Source of the DNA: Sphingobium sp. D43FB
GTDB lineage: Bacteria; Pseudomonadota; Alphaproteobacteria; Sphingomonadales; Sphingomonadaceae
Length of the DNA stretch: 64,000 bases
Assembly (NCBI RefSeq): GCF_002312805.1
Contig: NZ_NMUA01000017.1
Coordinates: 41,285 to 105,284 of the forward strand
Direction: 5' to 3'
Below the pieces are notes generated by a model. It searched no databases. It had not been told where the DNA came from and saw nothing but the letters and a program-made list of their open reading frames with translations. Position numbers and translations under genes: made by a program. Numbering within the stretch: position 1 is the stretch's first letter; each line of letters starts with the position of its first letter. Below are positions 42,555-52,400 of this stretch, in pieces.

Positions 42555-44603
42555 ATGGCCGCACCGATGACTGAGTCCGCCTCCGCCGAACCGCCAGCGC
42601 CGCCCCGCGAATTCGGTGCCGGGCCGCCCAGCGCCTTTGCGCCGCCCACGCCATGGCGGCGGCGACTGCAGATATTGGGCTGGATCATGGCGGCGGGCCT
42701 CGCCTTGCTCATGATTGCCATCGCGTGGCTCGCTATCACCGCGCCGCTGTCGCAATCGCTCAAGCCCATCGCCCCGCCCAGCCTCAGCCTGATGTCGGCC
42801 GATGGCCACCTTATCGCCCGGCGCGGCGCGGTCATCGATACGCCGGTGACGATGGCGGACCTCCCCGCCCATGTGCCCCAGGCGTTCATGGCGATCGAGG
42901 ATCGCCGCTTCGCCAGCCATTGGGGCATCGACCCGCGCGGCATCGCGCGCGCGGCCTGGCATAATCTCTGGTCGGATGGCTCGTCTCAGGGCGGCAGCAC
43001 CATCACCCAGCAACTCGCCAAGGGCGTGTTCCTGTCGAGCGACCGCACCATGGGGCGCAAGGCGCGCGAAGCGATGATTGCGCTCTGGCTGGAGGCCTGG
43101 TTGACCAAGGACCAGATCATGGAACGCTATCTGTCGAACGTCTATTTCGGCGATAATGTCTATGGCCTGCGCGCCGCCGCCCGTCATTATTTCAACCGTT
43201 CGCCAGACCGCCTCACCATTCCGCAGGCCGCAATGCTGGCGGGCCTGCTCAAAGCCCCCTCACGGCTCGCGCCGACCAGCAATCTCAAGGGCGCGCGGGC
43301 GCGCGCTGCGCTGGTGACGCAGGCGATGGTCGATGCGGGCTATCTGACCCAGGCAGAGCGCAACGCCCTGCCGCCTGCCCGCCTCAACGTTCATGATGTG
43401 CCCGACGCCACCACCGGCACCTATTTCGCCGACTGGGTGCTGCCGCAGGCGCGCGACCGTGCGGGCGCGGTCTATGGCGAGCAAAAGATCGAAACGACGC
43501 TCGACTGGCGCATTCAGCGCCTCGCCGAAGCCGCCGTCCGCCGTGCGCCGCTGGGCGGCGCGCAGGCCGCGCTCGTCGCGATGAAGCCCGACGGCAGCGT
43601 CGTCGCCATGGTCGGCGGCAAGAATTACGGCAAGAGCAGCTTCAACCGCGCGGTGCAGGCCAAGCGCCAGCCCGGATCGACCTTCAAGCTGTTCGTCTAT
43701 CTCGCCGCCTTCCGCGCGGGCATGACACCCGAAGACATGATCGACGACACGCCGATCACCACCGGCAGCTATCGTCCGGCCAATCATGGCGGCAAATATC
43801 GCGGCCGCATCAGCCTGCGTCAGGCCTTCGCCGCGTCGAGCAATGTCGCCGCCATTCGCCTCACGCAAAAGGTCGGCGTCGATGCCGTGATCAAGGTCGC
43901 GCGCGACCTGGGCATCACCGCGCCTTTGACCGAGGATTTGAGCCTCGCGCTCGGTACGTCGGAAATTCCGCTGATCGAACTGGCCGAGGCCTATGCGGCG
44001 GTCGCGGCCGGGGCTTATCCCGTCCTCGCCCATGGCCTGCCGCCCGAAGAACGGGGCTGGTTCGAACGGCTGATGGAGCGCCAACGCTCTTTCGATGACG
44101 ACGAACTGGCGATGATCCGCGACCTCCTCTCCTCCGCCGCCAATCGCGGCACGGGCAGCGCAGCCGCCCTGCGCACCAGCACCTTTGGCAAGACCGGCAC
44201 GACGCAGGACAGCCGCGACGCCATTTTCGTGGGCTATGCGGGCGGCCTCGTTACCGCTGTCTGGGTCGGCAATGACGATAACAAGCCGCTCCCCGGCGGC
44301 GCAGCAGGCGGCGGCATGCCCGCGCGCATCTGGCGCAACTTCATGAGCGGCGCGATCAACGAACCGGTCGCGGACGCGCCCGAAGAAACCCAGGACGCCG
44401 ACCTCGTCAACGCCATCGCCAACATCACGGTGGAAACCGGCATCGGCAATGTCGGCGTGGGCGTCGATGAGGACGGGATGACCGTCAATATAGGCGGCAG
44501 TCAGATCCGCCTGCCTATCGACGAACCCGCCGCACCGGCCGGCATCCCGCCTCCGCGCATCGCCCCAACCCAGCCGCCGGAGGAAGTCGACGGCGCGCCC
44601 TGA
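42555..44603 (+). CDS. Class A penicillin-binding protein (PBP1-type)
   Basis: A 682-residue bifunctional murein synthase. A short cytosolic Pro-rich tail and one transmembrane helix (about residues 38-62) lead to the glycosyltransferase domain with AIEDRRFASHWGIDPRG (catalytic Glu) and GGSTITQQLAK. The transpeptidase domain has PGSTFKLFVYL (acylated Ser, about residue 375), a central SSN, and KTGTT near 546. A Pro/Ala-rich extension of about 90 residues follows the last motif. An in-frame second ATG lies four codons later. Confidence 0.94.
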   Translation: MAAPMTESASAEPPAPPREFGAGPPSAFAPPTPWRRRLQILGWIMAAGLALLMIAIAWLAITAPLSQSLKPIAPPSLSLMSADGHLIARRGAVIDTPVTMADLPAHVPQAFMAIEDRRFASHWGIDPRGIARAAWHNLWSDGSSQGGSTITQQLAKGVFLSSDRTMGRKAREAMIALWLEAWLTKDQIMERYLSNVYFGDNVYGLRAAARHYFNRSPDRLTIPQAAMLAGLLKAPSRLAPTSNLKGARARAALVTQAMVDAGYLTQAERNALPPARLNVHDVPDATTGTYFADWVLPQARDRAGAVYGEQKIETTLDWRIQRLAEAAVRRAPLGGAQAALVAMKPDGSVVAMVGGKNYGKSSFNRAVQAKRQPGSTFKLFVYLAAFRAGMTPEDMIDDTPITTGSYRPANHGGKYRGRISLRQAFAASSNVAAIRLTQKVGVDAVIKVARDLGITAPLTEDLSLALGTSEIPLIELAEAYAAVAAGAYPVLAHGLPPEERGWFERLMERQRSFDDDELAMIRDLLSSAANRGTGSAAALRTSTFGKTGTTQDSRDAIFVGYAGGLVTAVWVGNDDNKPLPGGAAGGGMPARIWRNFMSGAINEPVADAPEETQDADLVNAIANITVETGIGNVGVGVDEDGMTVNIGGSQIRLPIDEPAAPAGIPPPRIAPTQPPEEVDGAP

Positions 44604-44732
44604 TCCTCGGCCTTTCGATGGAACTGCGGAACAAAAGAAGCGGCAATGGCCTGTCCTACATCACCGCCATCATGCTAATTCCCGTCATGCCCAGCTGCTT
44701 CCCATCGTTAACCCGCCCCTCGCGAAACGCGC

Positions 44733-44824
44733 CTCAGCAACGGTGTGAACTTCGCCGGATTCGCATCATCACGCGCACATCCCGTCCCCTGCCCAATGCA
44801 GCTCAGCGACGGTGTGAACTTTCG
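44733..44824. repeat. Two direct copies of the GGTGTGAACTT repeat
   Basis: CTCAGCAACGGTGTGAACTT (44733-44752) and CTCAGCGACGGTGTGAACTT (44802-44821) differ at one base, and lie 69 bases apart in the 332-base gap 44604-44935. A third related copy is at 4483-4504. I see no gene in this gap; the fdxA promoter should lie in its last 100 bases. Confidence 0.7.
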
Positions 44825-44935
44825 AGTCGTGCCGCAGGAAACCGGGCCTAAACCCCCGGCAACATTATCCTCATTGACCTTGGCCGTGCCTGCGCATAGC
44901 AGGACCGCGCTTTTCCAACCAAGAGTGACCAGACA

Positions 44936-45274
44936 ATGACCTATGTCGTGACCGACAACTGCATCCGCTGCAAATATATGGATTGCGTCGAGGTCTGCCC
45001 CGTGGATTGTTTCTACGAGGGTGAGAATATGCTGGTCATCAATCCGAGCGAATGTATCGACTGCGGCGTGTGCGAGCCTGAATGTCCGGCCGAAGCGATC
45101 CTGCCCGATACCGAAAATGGCCTGGAAAAATGGCTGGAGCTGAATACCAAATATTCGGCCGAATGGCCCAACATCACGGTCAAGGGCGATGCCCCGGCTG
45201 ACGCCGACGCCATGAAGGGCGTCGAGAACAAGCTGGAACAGTTCTTCTCGCCCGAACCCGGCACGGGTAGCTGA
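44936..45274 (+). CDS. fdxA: Seven-iron ferredoxin FdxA
   Basis: A 112-residue ferredoxin with one [3Fe-4S] and one [4Fe-4S] cluster. The first cysteine set is in [19 protein letters not shown] and the second in [12 protein letters not shown]. The C-terminal extension of about 50 acidic residues, including [16 protein letters not shown], is characteristic of alphaproteobacterial FdxA. It is a soluble electron carrier. The gene precedes carD, an arrangement common in alphaproteobacteria. Confidence 0.95.
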   Translation: MTYVVTDNCIRCKYMDCVEVCPVDCFYEGENMLVINPSECIDCGVCEPECPAEAILPDTENGLEKWLELNTKYSAEWPNITVKGDAPADADAMKGVENKLEQFFSPEPGTGS

Positions 45275-45515
45275 CGGGCGCGCTGTCGCCGCCTTCGCCG
45301 TCCCATTTTGCGCCACACGCCCGCCCTTTATGTCCGGGGGTGGTAATTTTGTTACGAATCTGCTAAAAGCCGTCACAACGGACGGGCATATGCGCTCGCC
45401 CCTGGAGTATTAGCTTCATGTCTTGACGGTGGTGTCGCGGTCTTCCCTGCATGTGACCCCTATCGCATGTGCCCTGCGTCGGCCCCGTTCCCCGGTTGAA
45501 TTGGAAAGGTTGCAA

Positions 45516-46043
45516 ATGGCTGCCAAAGCGCTGTCCTTTGACGTTGGTGATTATGTCGTTTATCCCAAGCATGGCGTAGGCCGTGTAATCGAACTGCAGA
45601 AAGAGCAGATTGCAGGCATGGATCTGGAGCTGTACGTGCTCCGTTTCGAAAAAGAGCGCATGACGCTCCGCGTACCGACTAACAAGGCCGAAGGCGTCGG
45701 CATGCGCAAGCTGTCGTCCAACAAGACGCTCGAAGAATCGATGGAAACATTGAAGGGCAAGCCAAAGGTCAAGCGCACCATGTGGTCGCGCCGCGCGCAG
45801 GAATATGAAGCGAAGATCAATTCGGGCGACCTGGTTTCGATCGCCGAAGTGACCCGCGACCTGTTCCGCGCCGATGACCAGCCCGAACAAAGCTATTCCG
45901 AGCGTCAGATTTTCGAAGCGGCCTCCAGCCGTCTCGCCCGCGAACTGGCCGCGATGGAGGAAACCGACGAGCCTACCGCGCTCAAGAAAATCCTCGCGAT
46001 CCTCAACGAAGCCGCACCCAAATATGCCAAGGTCGAAGGCTGA
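45516..46043 (+). CDS. carD: CarD-family transcriptional regulator
   Basis: A 175-residue protein that binds the RNA polymerase beta subunit through an N-terminal Tudor-like domain (FDVGDYVVYPKHGVGRVIEL) and contacts promoter DNA through a helical C-terminal domain (SRRAQEYEAKINSGDL, then RQIFEAASSRLARELA). It stabilises open complexes, especially at rRNA promoters. The frame is open from 45423, but GGAAAGG fixes the ATG at 45516. A 170-base leader after the fdxA region should hold its promoter. Confidence 0.94.
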   Translation: MAAKALSFDVGDYVVYPKHGVGRVIELQKEQIAGMDLELYVLRFEKERMTLRVPTNKAEGVGMRKLSSNKTLEESMETLKGKPKVKRTMWSRRAQEYEAKINSGDLVSIAEVTRDLFRADDQPEQSYSERQIFEAASSRLARELAAMEETDEPTALKKILAILNEAAPKYAKVEG

Positions 46044-46081
46044 CCTGGCTGGCTTAGGCCGCTAGCGGCAGGCCGAAGAAA

Positions 46082-46114
46082 AAGGGGCGTCCCGATATCA
46101 TCGGGGCGCCCCTT
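46082..46114. terminator. Terminator between carD and the HIU hydrolase-like gene
   Basis: AAGGGGCG-t-CCCGAT and ATCGGG-g-CGCCCCTT form a long GC-rich stem with AA/TT at its base, 38 bases after the carD stop. It stands between convergent genes and can serve both. Confidence 0.75.
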
Positions 46115-46129
46115 CCTCGTCCGGGCCCA

Positions 46130-46534
46130 TCAATTGCCGCGATAGCTGCTATAGCCATAGGGGCTGACGACGACCGGCACATGATAATGGGCCTTGGCCT
46201 CGTCGGCGCGGAACGTGACGCTGATTTCCGGGAAAAATGGCTTCGCCGCCGACCCTGTATAGGCCGTCATGTCGAAGCTGATGCGATAGATGCCGGGCGG
46301 CGTATCGATCCCTTCGCCAAAGCTGCGGATGCGTCCATTGCCATCGGTGCGCGCGGTGGCGACGCGGGTCCAGTTGCCGGCCGCATCCTTGCGCTCCAGC
46401 GTCGCAGGAATGTCGGCCCCACCAACGCCCTGCGCCAGATCGAGAACATGGGTGGAAATATCCGACGCCTGCGCGCCCAAAGGCGTCGCCAGATGAGAGA
46501 GGGCTAAGGTAGCGGCAATCCTGTGACGCATCAT
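46130..46534 (-). CDS. Hydroxyisourate hydrolase-like protein (transthyretin family), exported
   Basis: A 134-residue protein with a signal peptide (residues about 1-23, ending LGAQA) followed by a complete transthyretin-like domain. ISTHVLDLAQG and the His near HYHVPVVVSPYGYSSYRG match 5-hydroxyisourate hydrolase, which opens 5-hydroxyisourate in uric-acid breakdown. The last residue is Asn (YRGN) where the family nearly always has Ser (YRGS), and an active-site role of that tail makes the change notable. Export to the periplasm is the less common form. No other purine-breakdown gene is near. Confidence 0.85.
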   Translation of the reverse strand: MMRHRIAATLALSHLATPLGAQASDISTHVLDLAQGVGGADIPATLERKDAAGNWTRVATARTDGNGRIRSFGEGIDTPPGIYRISFDMTAYTGSAAKPFFPEISVTFRADEAKAHYHVPVVVSPYGYSSYRGN

Positions 46535-46611
46535 GCTGGTCCTGATCCTGCGTATGTCGCTGATTTAAACGGCTCGACCACGCGGTAAACCAACCCGAAA
46601 GGCCATGGCTG

Positions 46612-47115
46612 TCAGGTTGGTATCGACACGAAGGCCCCCTTGGCGCGATCCTTGACGACCTTGTCGGCGCGGAACACGGAACCGCTCATGGTGATATAGA
46701 CGCCGGGTTCCGCGACCTGCGCAGTGGCGAAGGCCATGCCGAGGTTGAAGCTCGCATCGCTCTCCCCAAAGCGCGCGGGCGCGAGCGCGCCGACGAGTAC
46801 GATCGTCTTGCCCTCGATGCCCGCCAACGCCTTGGCCGTATCCGTCATCGTATCGGTGCCATGGGTGATGACGATATGCTTTTCCGCCGCGGCCGCAATC
46901 CGCGCATAGATGAGCGCGCGATCGCGATCGTCCAGTTCAAGGCTGTCCTTGCGGGTCACTTCCTCGATCCGAAACGGCCGCTTGACCCGCGCCACGTCCA
47001 GCAGCTTGGCCATCACCGTTTCGCCCACCTGATAGTCGGACAGCGCATCGAAATAGACTTTGTCGATCGTTCCGCCGGTGGTCAGCAGCAATATGGGGGT
47101 GTCGGGCGACAGCAT
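46612..47115 (-). CDS. Single-domain asparaginase-like protein
   Basis: A 167-residue protein equal to the N-terminal domain of L-asparaginases. ILLLTTGGTIDKVYF carries the first catalytic Thr, and VITHGTDTMTDTA the second Thr-Asp pair. The C-terminal domain of normal asparaginases (about 150 more residues) is absent and no frame downstream restores it. Such short forms are widespread in proteobacteria, so it is probably not a broken gene, but its activity on asparagine is uncertain because the active site is usually completed by the second domain of a partner subunit. Confidence 0.8.
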   Translation of the reverse strand: MLSPDTPILLLTTGGTIDKVYFDALSDYQVGETVMAKLLDVARVKRPFRIEEVTRKDSLELDDRDRALIYARIAAAAEKHIVITHGTDTMTDTAKALAGIEGKTIVLVGALAPARFGESDASFNLGMAFATAQVAEPGVYITMSGSVFRADKVVKDRAKGAFVSIPT

Positions 47116-47176
47116 GGGAAAGCTCCAAACAGGGAAGACATGCCCCTAGCGCAAATCCGCCCGTGCCGGAACCAGC

Positions 47177-47986
47177 CTATTCCCCCCGCGCCATCGCTTC
47201 GCCGCGATCCCGCGCCGCCGTCAATGTGTCGATCAGCAGCGTGCGCAGACGGTCATCGGCGTCGAGGACGTTCATGCCTTCGCGCGTCATGCCGCCGGGG
47301 CTGGCAACTCGATCGGCCAACTGGCCAGGGCTATCGCTGGCGCGGGCCGCCATATTGGCCGAACCTTGAACCGTCGCCAGCGCCATCCGACCGGCCTCAT
47401 CGGCGGGAATGCCGAGCGCTTCGCCTGCCTTGGCCAACGCGTCGATGAAGCGGAACACAAAGGCAGGACCACATCCCGACAGCGCCGTGACCTGGTTGAA
47501 CAACGCTTCGTCCGTCACCCATTCGGCAAGGCCCAAGGGACGGATAAGGGCATCGACGGCATCCCTCGCCGGGGGTGCAGTGCGGCTATCCGTGAACAGC
47601 GCGGTCACGCCCTCGCCCAGCCCCACGGGCAAATTGGGCATGGCCCGCACAATGTCCCGAACCTGCGGGAAATACGCGCGCATATCAGCCAAAAGCGTGC
47701 CCGCCAGGATCGACACGATCCTTGTGTCAGCCGCGCATAGTGGCGCAAGTGCTTCCGCGACATCGCCAATCTGATAGGGTTTCATGCCGAGCAGCACCGT
47801 GGTTCCAGCAGGCAATGCGGCGGGATAATCCGTCATCACCGCCACGCCATCAGCCACCGCCTTGCCACTGGGACGCAGCACCGTGACGCGCGCGGGATCA
47901 AGGCCGCAGGCAAGCCAGCGCGACAGCATCTGCCCCGCCATATTGCCACAGCCGACGAGAAAGAGGTGATCGGGCCAAATCGTCAT
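47177..47986 (-). CDS. proC: Pyrroline-5-carboxylate reductase
   Basis: A 269-residue NAD(P)H enzyme making proline. The Rossmann start FLVGCGNMAGQMLSRWL and the C-terminal helical signature region SGCGPAFVFRFIDALAKAG through SPGGMTREGMNVLD are typical. The ATG at 47986 follows the YbjN-family stop by four bases; an earlier ATG (48004) would overlap it. Part of the leftward group ubiK, YbjN gene, proC. Confidence 0.93.
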   Translation of the reverse strand: MTIWPDHLFLVGCGNMAGQMLSRWLACGLDPARVTVLRPSGKAVADGVAVMTDYPAALPAGTTVLLGMKPYQIGDVAEALAPLCAADTRIVSILAGTLLADMRAYFPQVRDIVRAMPNLPVGLGEGVTALFTDSRTAPPARDAVDALIRPLGLAEWVTDEALFNQVTALSGCGPAFVFRFIDALAKAGEALGIPADEAGRMALATVQGSANMAARASDSPGQLADRVASPGGMTREGMNVLDADDRLRTLLIDTLTAARDRGEAMARGE

Positions 47987-47990
47987 CGAC

Positions 47991-48497
47991 TCACGCTTCG
48001 CCACGCGTTTCGATCAGGCTAGCGGAAATCGCCTCCGACGGAGATTTGCCGCCCCACAACACGAACTGGAACACGGGATAGAAGCGTTCGCATTCATCAA
48101 TGGCGGTTTCGACCAGCAGTTGCGCCTGATCGAGCGTCAGCGTGCCTCCTGCGCCCAGCAGCGCCCCATGACGGAACAGGATGATGCCGCTGGAGGACCA
48201 GAGTTCGAAATGACCAAGCCAAAGCTGTTCGTTGATCAGCCCCAGCGTTTCGTAAATGACGCTGCGCTTCTCATCGGTGACGCGGATGTCAGGCATGGCC
48301 AATAGCTGCAACACTTGGTCTTCATCGCGCCAAATGCCGCGCAATTCATATTGCGCCCATGATCCTTGCGTGTTGGCGACGATCTCATCCTCGCCAACCT
48401 GCTCGTAGCTCCAGCCATGCGCCTCGTAAAAGGCGGCCAGCATATCGATCGGAGCGGCCTCCTGACCGCCATGTTCAAACTCGTCACTATCCATCAT
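47991..48497 (-). CDS. YbjN domain-containing protein
   Basis: A 168-residue acidic cytosolic protein with the YbjN fold. DMLAAFYEAHGWSYEQVGEDEIVA and QLLVETAIDECERFYPVFQFVLWGG match the family, which resembles type III secretion chaperones in shape and whose function is unclear. In alphaproteobacteria it nearly always lies just upstream of proC, as here. Confidence 0.88.
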   Translation of the reverse strand: MMDSDEFEHGGQEAAPIDMLAAFYEAHGWSYEQVGEDEIVANTQGSWAQYELRGIWRDEDQVLQLLAMPDIRVTDEKRSVIYETLGLINEQLWLGHFELWSSSGIILFRHGALLGAGGTLTLDQAQLLVETAIDECERFYPVFQFVLWGGKSPSEAISASLIETRGEA

Positions 48498-48539
48498 CGC
48501 CGCGCCTTATCACCGGATAAGGCGAAAGGACAGACAGGA

Positions 48540-48839
48540 TCAGAGCGCGTCGCTTCCCTTTGGCTTGCTCGCCTTGACCGTCTTGGTGACGGGTTCGGAC
48601 GTCCGCCCCTCCAGCGCGTCGAGGCGGGCCTTGAGCAATTCAACCTCTTCCCGCGCGGCGGCAGCCATGGCCTTGACCGCGTCAAATTCCTCGCGCGACA
48701 CGAACTCCATGCCGCCAATCCATTCCTTGGCCTTTTCACGGGCATTGGCCTCGAACTCGCGGCTCATGCCCGCAACCGTACCGGCGGCACCGTTCACCAG
48801 CTTGGCCAGATCGTCGAAAAAGCGGTTTTCGCTCTGCAT
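48540..48839 (-). CDS. ubiK: Ubiquinone biosynthesis accessory factor UbiK
   Basis: A 99-residue protein of the UbiK/BMFP family. ENRFFDDLAKLVNGAAGTVAG is the amphipathic N-terminal helix, and FDAVKAMAAAAREEVELLKARLDALE the C-terminal coiled coil that makes trimers. UbiK helps late ubiquinone synthesis by organising the Ubi complex with lipids. A Lys/Ala-rich tail (TKTVKASKPKG) follows. The first in-frame ATG with the complete helix is 48839. Confidence 0.9.
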   Translation of the reverse strand: MQSENRFFDDLAKLVNGAAGTVAGMSREFEANAREKAKEWIGGMEFVSREEFDAVKAMAAAAREEVELLKARLDALEGRTSEPVTKTVKASKPKGSDAL

Positions 48840-48883
48840 TGCTCTTGTCCTTTGCGGCGGCGCGATGGAACCTGCGCCAAAAA

Positions 48884-49432
48884 TCATATCTGGGTGCTAA
48901 GCGCCGGTGCGACAAGGGTCTCGGCATCGGGATTGAGCCGCCCGATCTCATAATTGAGGAAGGAGGCAAAGGCGAGCCACGCCAGATAGGGGAGTAGCAG
49001 CAAACCGGCGACACGGCGTATCCGGGCAAACAGCCATATGGTTATCGCGACAACAACGATCAGCGCGAGTATCAGCACCAGCGCGCTGCCGACCTGATGC
49101 GCGCGGAAGAAGAGCGGCGACCAAGCAAGGTTCATGAGCAACTGGATCAGGAACAGGACAATCGCCGGCCCCCGCCCCTTCGCGCCGCGCGCATGCAGAA
49201 CGATAGCCAGCGCCAGACCCATCAATATGTAGAGAATGGTCCAGGCGACACCGAACAGCCAGCCGGGCGGCATCAATGCGGGCTTTTCCAGCGCATCGAA
49301 CCAACGATTGCCATAGCCGCTGTTGGCGAGGCGCCCCGACAGGAAGCCTAACAGTACAATGGCCGGAACGGTAAGCAGGGACCAACGCAGATAAGCAAGG
49401 CGCAACTGGCCGGGGGACGCGATCTCGTTCAT
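48884..49432 (-). CDS. tspO: TspO/MBR family protein
   Basis: A 182-residue five-helix membrane protein. KPALMPPGWLFGVAWTILYILMGLA and LNLAWSPLFF-type motifs (here NLAWSPLFFRA) identify TspO, a tetrapyrrole/cholesterol-binding protein of the outer or inner membrane. In photosynthetic alphaproteobacteria it dampens pigment-gene expression. The ATG at 49432 is preferred to an upstream TTG. It sits between an RND pump gene and ubiK, in the same orientation. Confidence 0.92.
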   Translation of the reverse strand: MNEIASPGQLRLAYLRWSLLTVPAIVLLGFLSGRLANSGYGNRWFDALEKPALMPPGWLFGVAWTILYILMGLALAIVLHARGAKGRGPAIVLFLIQLLMNLAWSPLFFRAHQVGSALVLILALIVVVAITIWLFARIRRVAGLLLLPYLAWLAFASFLNYEIGRLNPDAETLVAPALSTQI

Positions 49433-49454
49433 CGGCAACGCTTCTCCATAACCC

Positions 49455-52400
49455 TCATTCCGCCGGTTCAGGCGCGTCCTTCAGCGCCGAATCCAGCTTT
49501 CGGCCGACGGTTTGCGGGGAAACCGTGCGCTTGGCAACGCGCGAATAGAAGATGGGGATGAGGAACAATGTGATCAGCGTCGCCAGGCTGACGCCCGATA
49601 CGATGACCACGCCGATCGACTGGCGCGCCGCCGCTCCCGCGCCGCCCCTTATGACCAGCGGCACCGCGCCGATGACCGTCGCGATAGAGGTCATGAGGAT
49701 GGGACGCAGGCGGCGGGTCGCGGCCTCGCGAATGGCCTGCCCCACCTCCATGCCTTCGTCGCGCAACTGGTTGGCGAACTCGACGATCAGAATGCCGTTC
49801 TTCGCTGCCAGCCCCACGAGCATGACGATACCGATCTGGCTATAGAGGTTGATCGTGCCCCCGGTGATGATCAGCCCGATCACGCCGCCGGCCACGGCGA
49901 GCGGCACGGTGGCGATGATGACGCCGGGATGGATGAAGCTCTCAAATTGCGCGGCGAGCAGCAGGAAGACGACGAGGATGGTGAGGCCGAAAATCAACCA
50001 GATCGACCCGCCGGTTTCCCGCAACGACTGGCTTTCGCCGCGATAGCCGATGGCCAGCACTTCGGGCGCTTGCCTTGCTTCATTCTCCAGAAATGTGAGC
50101 GCGTCACCAAGCGAGGTTCCGGGTGCGAGGGCCGCGGTTAAGGTGATCGCGCGCAACTTGTTGAATCGGTTAAGCTGACGTGGCCCTGCGACTTCGCGCA
50201 CCGTCACAACAGACGACAGTGGCACCAGCGCCCCGGTGCGGGTGCGGACATTGATGCGTTCCAGATCGGCGAGGGTCTGACGCCCTTCGTCTTCGGCCTG
50301 CACGATGACTCGATATTCCTCGCCCCGATCGACATAGGTGGTCACACGGCGGGAACCGAGCAGGCTTTGCAGCGCCTGGCTGACATCGTTGACCGACACA
50401 CCTAAATCACCGGCGCGCTGCTGATCGACGTCGATCCGCATTTGCGGCTTGGTTTCCTTATAGTCACTGTCGAGGTTGATGAGCCCCGGATAGTTGGCGG
50501 CGGCGGCCGTGATGCGATCGCGCGCCGCGACCAGGCCTTCGTAGGTAGAGCCTGCAAGCACGATATTGACCGGCAAGCCGCGCCCGCGTCCCAGGCCAGA
50601 GCGCGGTGCGGCATTGCCGCGCACGCCTGGCTGGTTGGCGATGACATTGTTGATGATGGTCGCGACTTCCGCCGTGGTGATCGTGCGATCCTCCCATGGT
50701 CGGAGGAAGGCAATGACATTGCCGCCGTTGAAGTCGTCGGTGGTACCAAAGCCGCTTGGCGTGCGGATAATCAGATTTTGAAGCGTGCCATCCTTGCGCA
50801 GCGGCGAGAGTTCATCCTCGATCTTGCGCATATAGGTCAGCATCCGGGCATAGCCGGTGCCTTCGGGTGCGCTGATCTGGCTGTCGACGACACCTGTATC
50901 TTCGGCCGGTGCCAATTCGTTGGGTAACAGGGTGAACAAACCGCCTGCAATGGCGAGGAAAAGGCCGACCCCGATGAGTGGGATCAGGGGCTTGTTGAGC
51001 ACCCGGTCCAGCCACTTGCGATAGCCCCCTTCGATCCTCTGAAACCGTGCATCGACCCAGCGCGCCAAACGCCCGCGCTCCGCATTGTTGAGCAATTTGG
51101 AGCAGAGCATCGGTGCGAGGCTGAGGGAAATGAAGCCGGAAAAAGCAATGGCCGCGACCATCGCGATAGCCAGTTCACGGAACAGCAACCCCGTCTGTCC
51201 GGCCAGGAACATCACCGGCACGAACACCGCACACACGACCAAAGTGGTCGAGATGATGGCGAAACCTACTTGCCGCGTACCAAGATAGGATGCGACCAGC
51301 GGATCTTCGCCCTGTTCGATGCGGTGATAGACATTCTCAAGCACGACGATGGCGTCATCCACGACGAGGCCAATGGCCAACACGAACGCCAGCAATGTCA
51401 GCAGGTTGATCGACAGGCCCGCCAACCACATGACAGCACAGGTCGCCAACAGACAGATCGGCACGGTGATGGCCGGGATGATGGTAGCCCGCACCGAGCC
51501 CAAAAACAGGAAGATGACGAGAATGACGAGCAGCGCCGCCTCGATCAGCGTGTCGTAGACGTTGGCGATGGCACGGCTGATGAAGAGGGACTCGTCGGAC
51601 CCGACGGCAACGCGCATGCCTTCGGGCAAGGTCGGTCGCAATTCCTCCGCCAAAGCCTTCGCCTTGTCGGCGACGTCCAGCGTATTGGCACCCGACTGGC
51701 GCACGATGCCCAATCCCACGGCCGTCCCGGCGTTGGATCGGAAGCTGTTATAGGGGTTTTCCGCCGCTTCCTCGATCCGCGCGACGTCGCCCAGCTTGAC
51801 CTGGTATCCGTCGGCACCACGGCCGACGACCAAGCTGGCGAACTGCGCGGTCGTGGCAAACGCCCTCTCGACGCGCAGCGTCTGATTCTGGTCTTTCGAT
51901 TCAAAGCGACCGGCGGGTAGTTCGACGTTCTGCGCACGCAGGGCGTTTTCCACGTCGGCTGGCGTCAGGCCGAAGGCGGCCAGCCGCTCGGCATTCATCC
52001 ACACACGGGTCGAGGGCCGCGCCTCGCCGCCAATGGTAACCCGCGCCACACCATCGATGGCGGAGAAGCGGTCCGCAACGTTGCGGTCGATATAGTCGCT
52101 GAGTTGAATCGATGTCCAACCGGGGCGGGAGAAGGCCAGAAACAGGATCGGCCGCGCATCCGCATCGACCTTACGGATTTCCGGAGCCAGCGCATCTTCG
52201 GGCAAGTCCTCCACCACGGAACCGACACGGTCGCGCACGTCATTAGCCGCCGTATCGATATCGCGTGACGGATCGAACTCGATGCTGATGTCGGATGTGC
52301 CGTCCTGCGACCGGGAGGTGATCGTCCTGATCCCCTGGACGCCCGCGACCGCATCCTCGATCAACTGGGTGATACGGGTTTCGACCACCGACGCGGCGGC

